Assembly: GCA_003250235.1 (NCBI GenBank)
Contig: QKGY01000005.1
Location: 1-9,689 of the forward strand
Reading direction: 5' to 3'
DNA length: 9,689 nucleotides
Source: Desulfuromonadaceae bacterium
GTDB lineage: Bacteria; Desulfobacterota; Desulfuromonadia; Desulfuromonadales; SZUA-540
Positions 1-6,051 of the stretch are shown here, piece after piece (the stretch's first letter is position 1; each line of letters starts with the position of its first letter). The position numbers and the translations under genes were made by a program. The notes beneath the pieces were generated by a model that did no database searches, had not been told where the DNA came from, and saw only the letters and a list, made by a program, of their open reading frames with translations.

Positions 1-1988
1 TCTTTGCGGAAGGCGATGTGCAAAATGCCCGGACCTGTTTCGAAAAGGTCCTCACCCGCGACCCGAAGAGTTGTGATGCCCTGAACAATCTCGGGGTGAT
101 CGCCTACCAGCAGGGGGATGTCGCTACTGCCAAGACTCTGTTCGAAACGTGTTTGACTATCGATCCCGGATTTGCTGATGCCCGGCAGAATCTCGGCCTG
201 TTCGGCGAGGGGGATGGGGTTGGGCAGGACGATGGGATCGAGACGCTTCTGAGACGGGGCGAAGCGCTCTTTGGCCAGGGGGATCTAGACGGGGCGAGCG
301 ACTGCTTTCTGAAGGTCCTTCAGCGGGACGCCGCTCACATCGAGGCCCTCAACAACATGGGGGTGGTGGCGCTTCAGGCCGGGCAGGGCGAAGATGCCCT
401 GGCTTTTGTCGACAAGGCCCTGGCGATCAACCCCTACTTTGTCCAGGCGCTGGAGAACCGCTCGGCGATTCTGCGCCGTTTCGGGCGTGAGCGGGAAGCC
501 GATGCGGTGGATGAGCGTCTTTCTGCCGTGCGATCCGACGTCGCGAAGCTGATTGCCGTCGGCGAGGCTGCTTTTGCCTCCGGCGATATCGCCAAGGCAT
601 CGCAGGCCTTTGAAAGCGCTCTGGCCTTCGATCCCCAGCAGCGGGACGCCCTGAACAATCTGGGCGTCATCGCCTATCAGGAGGGGGATGTCGAAGGGGC
701 GAGGGCGTTGTTCGAAAAATGCCTGCACGGCGATCCCGATTTTGCCGAGGCCAGGCAGAACCTGCAGATGTGCGACACCGTGCCGGAATCGGGGGAGGCT
801 GAAGACACCCCTTATTTCTCCGTCATCGCCTGCAGCATCGACGACGGGAAGTTCGCCCGGTTTCAATCGAGCCTGTCCCAAGCCTTCAAGGAGCCGGTCG
901 AACTGATCCGCATCGACGATGCCCGTTCTCTGTGCGAAGGATACAACCGCGGCCTTCTCGAGGCCCGGGGCGAGGTGGTGGTGTTCTGCCACGATGACAT
1001 CGAATTTCTGAATGACGACCTGGGTGAACGTCTGAGGCAGAGCCTTGGGATGTGCGACCTTGTCGGTGTGGCGGGAACGACCCGACTGGTCGAAGGGAGC
1101 TGGATCGCTGCCGGCCAGCCCCACATCCACGGCCAGGTGGCCCATCTGGTCAAGGACCGCCCCGGGGTGATCAGCCTCTGCGTGTACGGCAACGGCAAAG
1201 ACCCTGAACGCGTGACCGACGTGCAGGCGCTCGACGGGCTTTTCCTGGCGGTCAAGAGACCGGTTCTGGAGAAGGTCCGTTTCGACGAGGCGACCTTTGA
1301 CGGATTTCACCTCTATGATCTCGATTTCACCTATGCGGCCTACCAGAAAGGATTCCGTCTGATGGTCGATCACGGCATTCATCTTCTGCATGCTTCGGGG
1401 GGGAATTACGATCAGGCCTGGGCCGCTTATGCCGAAGCCTTCAACCGCAAATACCGGGGATGCCTGGCGTCGCGCGAGGAACCCGTCATCCGCTTTTTCA
1501 AGGGGCTCCTGTTCGATGATCCTGTGCGGATGAGGCAGGAGATGACGCGTTATCCCGGCCTGAATGCTCTGCGTTACGAGGGCGGGCGGCTCTCCCTCTA
1601 CTCCACGGCACAAGGGCGGGTCGATCTGGAAGCAGTCGCCTCATTGCCTCTCGATCCCGGCCATCTCGATTATGTCCGGCTGGCCCACAACCCCGACGCG
1701 CTTGGCGACAAGGTGGGGGTCATGCGGGAGCTTGCCAGGGTCTTGCGGCCCGGCGGCGTGGTCGAGATCCTGCTGCCCCTGAAGAAAAAGAAGGGTGGAC
1801 GCCTGGGCATTGCCGGCTCCTGGCAACTGGAGGACCTGTTCGGCTTTGCCGCCAACGCTCCCGAGGGGCAACCCGTGGTTCGCCATGCCGAACTGGAAAA
1901 CCGTTTTCTGATGCAAGCCGTTGTGGAAAAAGAAACCGGCGGGGACCACCCCTATCTGCATGTCATCTACAGCAGAAATGCCGCCTGA
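1..1988 (+). CDS. TPR-repeat glycosyltransferase (GT2-like) with methyltransferase-like tail, 5' partial
   Basis: The open frame is already running at base 3 and its first residues (FAEGDVQNAR) are mid-TPR, so the true start lies upstream. The GTG at 18 is only the first start-like codon. Nucleotides 3-770 encode tetratricopeptide repeats in three two-TPR modules with recurring LNN(L/M)GV(I/V)A and DPxFAxARQNL signatures. Nucleotides about 800-1480 resemble the GT-A-like family Glyco_tranf_2_5: CHDDIEFL near 987, and FDGFHLYDLDF near 1296-1328, followed by a conserved-looking HASGG. Nucleotides about 1560-1985 resemble the second half of a class I SAM methyltransferase (MRELARVLRPGGVVEILLP) without a recognisable glycine-rich SAM motif. 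By family analogy it transfers a sugar to a protein or glycan, with TPRs binding the acceptor; a flagellar target is inferred only from location. The gene ends TGA, followed by a probable terminator. Confidence 0.85.
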   Translation, partial: FAEGDVQNARTCFEKVLTRDPKSCDALNNLGVIAYQQGDVATAKTLFETCLTIDPGFADARQNLGLFGEGDGVGQDDGIETLLRRGEALFGQGDLDGASDCFLKVLQRDAAHIEALNNMGVVALQAGQGEDALAFVDKALAINPYFVQALENRSAILRRFGREREADAVDERLSAVRSDVAKLIAVGEAAFASGDIAKASQAFESALAFDPQQRDALNNLGVIAYQEGDVEGARALFEKCLHGDPDFAEARQNLQMCDTVPESGEAEDTPYFSVIACSIDDGKFARFQSSLSQAFKEPVELIRIDDARSLCEGYNRGLLEARGEVVVFCHDDIEFLNDDLGERLRQSLGMCDLVGVAGTTRLVEGSWIAAGQPHIHGQVAHLVKDRPGVISLCVYGNGKDPERVTDVQALDGLFLAVKRPVLEKVRFDEATFDGFHLYDLDFTYAAYQKGFRLMVDHGIHLLHASGGNYDQAWAAYAEAFNRKYRGCLASREEPVIRFFKGLLFDDPVRMRQEMTRYPGLNALRYEGGRLSLYSTAQGRVDLEAVASLPLDPGHLDYVRLAHNPDALGDKVGVMRELARVLRPGGVVEILLPLKKKKGGRLGIAGSWQLEDLFGFAANAPEGQPVVRHAELENRFLMQAVVEKETGGDHPYLHVIYSRNAA

Positions 1989-2029
1989 TCCGCGGAACAC
2001 ACGATCAACACATAGGACCGCATTGCTTT

Positions 2030-2080
2030 GCGACCGCCTGAAGTCACCGGGTTTCAGGCGGTCGCCATCCCGGGTTTTTT
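2030..2080 (+). terminator. Probable Rho-independent terminator after the TPR-glycosyltransferase gene
   Basis: A perfect 13-bp inverted repeat pairs 2030-2042 (GCGACCGCCTGAA) with 2053-2065 (TTCAGGCGGTCGC) around a 10-base loop. A run of six T follows at 2075-2080. The T-run starts 9 bases after the stem, further than in a textbook terminator, so termination may be partial. It lies 41 bases after the stop codon and upstream of the sigma-28 promoter, which suggests it insulates flgM from the preceding gene. Confidence 0.6.
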
Positions 2081-2119
2081 CAAAATCGCTTTTCTCAAAA
2101 CGTCCCTGTTATTTTTTTC

Positions 2120-2147
2120 TAAAGTTCCCGCACGTCCTCTCCGATAA
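2120..2147 (+). promoter_or_regulatory. Sigma-28 (FliA) promoter upstream of flgM
   Basis: TAAAGTTC at 2120-2127 matches the flagellar sigma-28 -35 element (TAAAGTTT) in 7 of 8 bases. TCCGATAA at 2140-2147 matches the -10 element (GCCGATAA) in 7 of 8. The gap between TAAA and the -10 octamer is 16 bases, one more than the usual 15. Transcription would begin near 2154, leaving a leader of about 75 bases before flgM. This fits the known logic in which sigma-28 drives its own antagonist FlgM and the late filament genes. It is the only strong promoter seen before flgM-flgN-flgK-flgL. Confidence 0.8.
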
Positions 2148-2193
2148 GACAGGCAAGAGAAGGAAAATGGCGTTTTCTCAGGAAATCCGCCAC

Positions 2194-2225
2194 TGCAAAT
2201 GAACAATTCATTTATGCAAAGGGGA
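2194..2225 (+). promoter_or_regulatory. flgM leader: AT-rich hairpin beside the ribosome binding site
   Basis: AAATGAA (2197-2203) and TTCATTT (2207-2213) form a 7-bp stem with a 3-base loop. TGC (2194-2196) and GCA (2216-2218) can extend it across a 2-base bulge. The Shine-Dalgarno GGGGA (2221-2225) follows directly, 5 bases before the flgM ATG. The leader holds three GGA triplets (2162-2164, 2181-2183, 2223-2225), the core of CsrA sites. The stem is A-U rich, so any regulatory role is uncertain. Confidence 0.3.
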
Positions 2226-2230
2226 CTGTC

Positions 2231-2602
2231 ATGACGATCAAAATCTCGGGGGATAAAGGACTCAGCCCGCTGGATGGGTTGAAGAAGAGCCAAAAGGTTC
2301 AGTCCGGCAAGGAAAAGGACAAATCGGCCGGATCGGACAAGGTTAGCTTTTCTTCGGCGCTGCAGCAAGCGACCCAGGCGCAGGAAAGCAAAGGCGCCGC
2401 CCGCACCGACTCCATGGAGAAAGTGGCTTTTTCTCCGCTGGCCCTGGAACTGAACCAGGTTCAGGAGGGTGGTTCCGTCGAGGAGATTTCGCGACGGCAG
2501 AAAATAGCGGCTCTCAAAGAGCAGATCGCCGAAGGTTCCTATCAGCCCGACCTCAACAAGGTGGCTGCCAGCCTGCTGAAGTTTGTCGCCGGGGAGAAAT
2601 AA
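2231..2602 (+). CDS. flgM: Anti-sigma-28 factor FlgM
   Basis: This 123-residue hydrophilic protein is the negative regulator of flagellin synthesis. It binds sigma-28 (FliA) and is exported through the completed hook-basal body, which releases sigma-28 to transcribe late genes. The N-terminal 65 residues are low-complexity and rich in K, S, Q and A, as expected for the disordered half of FlgM. The conserved sigma-binding C-terminal half is clear: VEEISRRQKIAALKEQIAEG (83-102), then SYQPD, then an amphipathic helix ending VAASLLKFV. It is somewhat longer than the 97-residue enteric protein. The start is supported by AAAGGGGA 5 bases upstream. It follows a sigma-28 promoter, which gives a feedback loop, and ends 4 bases before flgN, so the two are probably cotranscribed. 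Confidence 0.95.
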   Translation: MTIKISGDKGLSPLDGLKKSQKVQSGKEKDKSAGSDKVSFSSALQQATQAQESKGAARTDSMEKVAFSPLALELNQVQEGGSVEEISRRQKIAALKEQIAEGSYQPDLNKVAASLLKFVAGEK

Positions 2603-2606
2603 AGCC

Positions 2607-2957
2607 ATGGCTAAAACGCTGAAGGACCAGCTGACCCGTCTGCATGAGCTTATTCTCCAGGAGCGGGAATACGCCAAGGCATTCGCCATGAACGAGCTGA
2701 TGGCTACGGTTCAGGTTAAAAACGAGCTGATCAAGGCCCTGGAGCCTGTACGCGACATCTCCCCCGAGGATCGCGAGCTGGCTGCGGTGATCCGCGAAGA
2801 AAACCGTCGCAACGCCTATCTGTTCTGGGCGGCTCTCGCTTTTGTGCGGGAGTCGATGAGTTTCTTCCAGAAAGAACTGGCCCCGGTGTCCTATGGGGCA
2901 CAGGGTTCCACGATCCGCGGCAATACCGGAGGGATTCTCCTCCGGGGGAGGATCTGA
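2607..2957 (+). CDS. flgN: Flagellar export chaperone FlgN
   Basis: A 116-residue, mostly helical and charged protein with the size and position of FlgN, the cytoplasmic chaperone that keeps FlgK and FlgL monomers export-competent and delivers them to the flagellar export gate. The helical body (TLKDQLTRLHELILQEREYA onward) and a glycine-rich tail ending GGILLRGRI fit FlgN-like proteins. I chose ATG 2607 because GGGGAGA (2591-2597) precedes it at suitable spacing; a TTG at 2583 in the same frame would overlap flgM without need. The gene starts 4 bases after flgM and stops 1 base before flgK, so chaperone and client genes are adjacent. Its last 30 bases also carry the RNA structures around the flgK ribosome binding site. 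FlgN sequences are poorly conserved, so part of the call rests on context. Confidence 0.88.
   Translation: MAKTLKDQLTRLHELILQEREYAKAFAMNELMATVQVKNELIKALEPVRDISPEDRELAAVIREENRRNAYLFWAALAFVRESMSFFQKELAPVSYGAQGSTIRGNTGGILLRGRI
2926..2952 (+). promoter_or_regulatory. Alternative hairpins over the flgK ribosome binding site
   Basis: CCGGAGG (2926-2932) pairs perfectly with CCTCCGG (2939-2945) around a 6-base loop. The same pyrimidine strand, TCCTCC (2938-2943), also pairs perfectly with GGAGGA (2947-2952) across a GGG loop. GGAGGA is the flgK Shine-Dalgarno, 6 bases before ATG 2959. The two hairpins exclude each other: the first frees the ribosome binding site and the second hides it. The pairing is seen in the sequence; a regulatory role is inference. 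The region also encodes the FlgN C-terminus. Confidence 0.4.
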
Positions 2958-2958
2958 C

Positions 2959-4368
2959 ATGGGTGGTCTTCTCAATGCACTGAACGCCGGTAAAACCAGC
3001 CTCTTCACCAACCAGAAGGGGATCGAGGTCACCGGCAACAACATGGCCAACGTCAATACCGCGGGGTATTCGAGGCAGGTGATGCAGCTCTCGGATATTC
3101 CTTCGCTGGAATACGGTGGCCTCTTTATCGGCACGGGGGTCCGGGTGGACGATATCGTCCGCAATTACGACTCCTTCGTCCAGGATCAGCTTGTCGATAA
3201 GCAGGCCACTTTCGGTGAAGCCGATGCCAAGACCACGCCTATGACCGAGGTCGAGCGCATCATCAACGTCACGGAGAACAATATCTCCACGGCGGTGGAT
3301 TCCTTTTTCGACGCCTGGCAGGAACTCGCCACCAATCCCAGCGGAGAGGTCGAGCGCCAGGTGGTGATCCAGAACGGCCAGAGTCTGGCCTCCTCCTTTA
3401 CCGAGGCGAGCAGCCAGCTGCAGTATGCCCAGGAGAATATCAACACGGTTCTCGAAGCCAACGTCGTCAACATCAACTCGGCCCTGGAAGAGATCGCCGA
3501 TCTCAACGACCGCATCGCCGGAATCGAAGCGACCGGTCTGACCGCCAACGGCGAACGCGACCGACGCGACTTGCTGGTACAGGATGTCGCCAAGTCCCTC
3601 GGGGCGTCCTACCTCGAACAGAAGGATGGCACCGTCTCGTTGCAGCTGCCCGGCGGGTTGCCGCTGGTTCAGGGGCGGGAATACATGCCCCTGAAGACCG
3701 AGCGGATTAACGGAAGCGTACAGGTCTCCCTGGTGACCAAGGCATCCGACATCCCTCTGAGCATCAAGGATCTCGGCGGCGAGGTCAAAGGGCTTATGAG
3801 CGTGCGCGACGAGTTCATCCCGGATCTGCTGGGGGACCTCGACAAGCTCGCCTACAACATCATCGAAAGCGTCAATGCCGTTCATACGGCCGGTGTGGAT
3901 CGCGACGGCAACCCGGCCGGCGTCTTCTTCGATTCGGCCCCCGTGCCGATTCCGCCGGAAACCTACGGAGCCGGCAGCGCCTCGGTCATGCAGGTCAATG
4001 CGGCCCTGGCCGCCGACACCTCGCTGGTGTCCGCCGGCAAGAGCGGTCTGTCCGGCGACAACAGCAATGCCCTCGATATGGTCACGCTTCACGAGGCGCC
4101 CATCATTGACGGCGCGGACAGCTTCAACGGCTTCTACAGCAAGATCGCCGGCAAGGTCGGTATCACCGTCAACCAGAACGAGCTGACCCTCACCGGCGCG
4201 GAGGATGCCCTGACCCAGTTGCAGAATCTGCGCGATTCCAAATCGGGTGTGTCCATCGAAGAGGAGATGCTGAGCCTCGTTCAGTATCAATCGGGGTTCG
4301 AAGCGGCTGCCAAGTTTTTGACAACCGTTGACGAAATGATGGATACCGTGATCAATCTCAAGAGGTAG
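2959..4368 (+). CDS. flgK: Flagellar hook-associated protein 1, FlgK
   Basis: A 469-residue hook-filament junction protein. It is exported by the flagellar type III apparatus and assembles on the hook before FlgL and the filament. The N-terminus (MGGLLNALNAGKTSLFTNQK, then GIEVTGNNMANVNTAGYSRQ) is the rod/hook-family signature that forms the D0 helix. The C-terminal 40 residues (EEEMLSLVQYQSGFEAAAKF, then LTTVDEMMDTVINLKR) are the matching C-terminal signature. The middle is variable, and the total is shorter than the 553-residue enteric FlgK. ATG 2959 is preferred over an in-frame ATG at 2893 because it has a strong GGGGGAGGA ribosome binding site and gives the standard FlgK N-terminus. It follows the gene for its chaperone FlgN and precedes flgL by 3 bases. 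Confidence 0.97.
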   Translation: MGGLLNALNAGKTSLFTNQKGIEVTGNNMANVNTAGYSRQVMQLSDIPSLEYGGLFIGTGVRVDDIVRNYDSFVQDQLVDKQATFGEADAKTTPMTEVERIINVTENNISTAVDSFFDAWQELATNPSGEVERQVVIQNGQSLASSFTEASSQLQYAQENINTVLEANVVNINSALEEIADLNDRIAGIEATGLTANGERDRRDLLVQDVAKSLGASYLEQKDGTVSLQLPGGLPLVQGREYMPLKTERINGSVQVSLVTKASDIPLSIKDLGGEVKGLMSVRDEFIPDLLGDLDKLAYNIIESVNAVHTAGVDRDGNPAGVFFDSAPVPIPPETYGAGSASVMQVNAALAADTSLVSAGKSGLSGDNSNALDMVTLHEAPIIDGADSFNGFYSKIAGKVGITVNQNELTLTGAEDALTQLQNLRDSKSGVSIEEEMLSLVQYQSGFEAAAKFLTTVDEMMDTVINLKR

Positions 4369-4371
4369 GCC

Positions 4372-5313
4372 ATGAAAACAACGAATTCAGCCACCTATCG
4401 CACCCTGCTGCAGAACCTCACCCGCGGGACGACCCGCCTGAACGACTGGCAGGTCAAGACGGCCACCGGCAAACGGGTCAGCAATCCTTCGGACGATCCC
4501 ACGGCCATTCGCCCCATTCTGAACGCCCGCAGCCAGATCAGCACATCCGATCGCTATCTCAAGACCATGGATACCGCTCAGGACCGCATGGATAACGCCG
4601 AGGGCTATCTGTATAACGTCGAGGACGTGCTGACCCGCATCAAGGAACTGTCCATCGAATCGGGCAACGCCACCTATACGGCGGAAGACAGGGAGCTGCT
4701 GGCCAACGAGGTGGCTCTGCGCCGGCAGGAACTTCTCGATGCCGCCAATGCCCAGGTGGACGGCAAGTACCTCTTTGCCGGCTATGCCGACAACGCCAGG
4801 CCCTTTGCCGCCAACCCCAATTATCCGGCGACGGAGTCCAATCCGGTGATCTATTCGGGGGACATCAACGCCATCGAACTGGAAATAGGCCCCGGCGAAC
4901 TGGTCGACACCTCGATCCCCGGTTCCGAGCTGTTCCTGGGGCAGAAGGATACCAACGGCGACGGCGTCACCGAGCAGGTCGGCATCGATATCTTTTCCGT
5001 TCTGGCCCGAATCGAAGAGGGCCTGCGCGCCAACGACCCGGATGCCGTCAACGTCGAGATCGACAATGTGGAAACTTCGGCCAATCAGGTGCGCAAATTG
5101 CATGGATTACTGGGAACGGTGGGGCAGCGTCTCGACACCGCCCGCTCCCATATGGAAACCCTCAACGTGGACATGGAGGAGATCCGTTCCCGTTACGAGG
5201 ACATCGACCTGGTCGAGGCCATCAGCAACATGACGCAGGAAGAGACGGCCCTCAAGGCCGCCATGGAGGTCAGCGCCAGAATTTCGGACCTGTCCATTCT
5301 CGATTATTTCTAG
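4372..5313 (+). CDS. flgL: Flagellar hook-associated protein 3, FlgL
   Basis: A 313-residue flagellin-like protein that forms the second ring of the hook-filament junction; it is exported with FlgN as chaperone. The flagellin N-terminal domain is clear, with the hallmark TGKRVSNPSDDP at 32-43 and a helical region to about 125, followed by GKYLFAGY. The C-terminal flagellin-type helix ends EETALKAAMEVSARISDLSI. The middle carries DTNGDGVTE (193-201), which resembles the first part of a calcium-binding loop but lacks the acidic residue at position 12. The start has AAGAGG upstream overlapping the flgK stop, and the gap to flgK is 3 bases. It is followed by a 53-base leader to csrA with no clear terminator, so flgK, flgL and csrA are probably on one transcript. 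Confidence 0.97.
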   Translation: MKTTNSATYRTLLQNLTRGTTRLNDWQVKTATGKRVSNPSDDPTAIRPILNARSQISTSDRYLKTMDTAQDRMDNAEGYLYNVEDVLTRIKELSIESGNATYTAEDRELLANEVALRRQELLDAANAQVDGKYLFAGYADNARPFAANPNYPATESNPVIYSGDINAIELEIGPGELVDTSIPGSELFLGQKDTNGDGVTEQVGIDIFSVLARIEEGLRANDPDAVNVEIDNVETSANQVRKLHGLLGTVGQRLDTARSHMETLNVDMEEIRSRYEDIDLVEAISNMTQEETALKAAMEVSARISDLSILDYF

Positions 5314-5326
5314 ATCGATCACTTAT

Positions 5327-5362
5327 TCCTCTCGGAGGAGAGGACACACCAGCCAGGGAGGG
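5327..5362 (+). promoter_or_regulatory. csrA leader: GGAG-loop hairpin and GGA-containing ribosome binding site (candidate CsrA autoregulatory site)
   Basis: TCCTCTC (5327-5333) pairs perfectly with GAGAGGA (5338-5344), presenting the tetraloop GGAG (5334-5337). A GGA in a hairpin loop is the preferred recognition element of CsrA. A second GGA (5357-5359) lies in the csrA Shine-Dalgarno AGGGAGGG (5355-5362), 23 bases from the first; a CsrA dimer can bridge sites at about this distance. CCTCTC can alternatively pair with GGGAGG of the Shine-Dalgarno (one G-U pair), so the two folds compete. The structure is seen; CsrA binding is inferred. Confidence 0.55.
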
Positions 5363-5366
5363 CGCC

Positions 5367-5606
5367 ATGCTAGTACTGACCCGAAGAGCCGGTGAAGGCA
5401 TCGTCATCGGCGACGACATCAAAATCACCGTGGTGGAAATCAAGGGGGGCGGCATCCGTATCGGGATCGACGCGCCTCAGGATATGAAGATATACCGGCA
5501 GGAGGTCTACGACCGCATCTGCCAGGAGAACAAGGAGGCCACGCAATGGAACCTTGCCGATCTGAATTCCCTGTTGAATCTCAGCCTGTCCAAGGAGGGT
5601 CGGTAA
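5367..5606 (+). CDS. csrA: Carbon storage regulator CsrA, translational repressor
   Basis: A 79-residue RNA-binding protein that blocks translation by binding GGA motifs near ribosome binding sites. The CsrA/RsmA core is textbook: MLVLTRRAGEGIVIGDDIKI at the N-terminus, then GGGIRIGIDAP and the IYRQEVYDRI segment. L4 and R44, the key RNA-contact residues of the family, are both present. It is longer than the 61-residue enterobacterial CsrA. The C-terminal extension (about 50-79, ending LNSLLNLSLSKEGR) resembles the FliW-responsive CsrA type of Bacillus and other FliW-containing bacteria. A strong AGGGAGGG ribosome binding site lies 4 bases upstream of ATG. Its stop codon overlaps the fliW start (TAATG), so csrA and fliW translation are probably coupled. 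In this context the likely main target is flagellin mRNA, encoded outside the window. Confidence 0.98.
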   Translation: MLVLTRRAGEGIVIGDDIKITVVEIKGGGIRIGIDAPQDMKIYRQEVYDRICQENKEATQWNLADLNSLLNLSLSKEGR

Positions 5607-6028
5607 TGAACAAGATCATGACGCGTTTCGGCGAAGTGGAATACGATCCGGAGAAAACCCTGCATTTCCCCAAAGGTCTTATCGGCTTCGAAGACCTGCA
5701 CGAATTCATCGTCATGCCCAACATCAAGGAAGGCCCTCTGTTCTGGATTCAGAGCGTCGAAGATCCGCAGATTGCTTTTGTGCTGACCGACCCTACCAGC
5801 TTTTTTCTCGATTACCGGGTGGTTCCCGACAATGGCGAGCGCGCCGTGCTGGGGATCGGCGACAAGGACGAATCCTTCGTTCTGTCCGTGGTGACCGTTC
5901 AGGAAGGAGGGGGCGTCACGCTCAATCTGATGGCCCCGGTTCTCTTTGCGCCGTCGACCAACCGGGCCGTGCAGGTGATTCTGGAGAAATCTCCCTATAC
6001 CACGCGGCACCCGCTGCCGAAGGTTTGA
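5606..6028 (+). CDS. fliW: Flagellar assembly factor FliW, CsrA antagonist
   Basis: A 140-residue protein that binds either flagellin or CsrA. When flagellin is exported, freed FliW inhibits CsrA and flagellin translation resumes. Family motifs are visible in order: FPKGLIGFED (21-30), LFWIQSVEDPQIAFVL (45-60) and TLNLMAPV (105-112). Length is close to typical FliW. ATG 5606 is chosen because AAGGAGG (5592-5598) sits 7 bases upstream and its first base is the last base of the csrA stop; an in-frame ATG at 5546 would add 20 residues read through csrA and lacks family resemblance. The ribosome binding site lies inside csrA and itself contains AAGGA, so CsrA could also touch it. The csrA-fliW pairing is the standard arrangement for this partner-switch module. 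Confidence 0.97.
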   Translation: MNKIMTRFGEVEYDPEKTLHFPKGLIGFEDLHEFIVMPNIKEGPLFWIQSVEDPQIAFVLTDPTSFFLDYRVVPDNGERAVLGIGDKDESFVLSVVTVQEGGGVTLNLMAPVLFAPSTNRAVQVILEKSPYTTRHPLPKV

Positions 6029-6051
6029 GCCTTTGTCAGCCCGGTCGACGG

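Noticed and set aside
285..1613. A 442-codon open frame on the minus strand within the TPR-glycosyltransferase gene
   Set aside because: It is an antisense shadow of a GC-rich coding frame. Its product has no recognisable domain, while the plus-strand product has clear TPRs.
2893..2958. Upstream in-frame ATG for flgK giving 22 more residues
   Set aside because: It would overlap the end of flgN, lacks a ribosome binding site as good as the one at 2944-2952, and the standard FlgK N-terminus starts at 2959.
2731..4290. A 519-codon open frame on the minus strand opposite flgK
   Set aside because: The plus strand encodes an unmistakable FlgK with both terminal signatures; the antisense product is a by-product of codon bias.
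5546..5605. Upstream in-frame ATG for fliW inside csrA
   Set aside because: The added residues are out-of-frame csrA sequence without FliW similarity, and ATG 5606 has a well-placed AAGGAGG.
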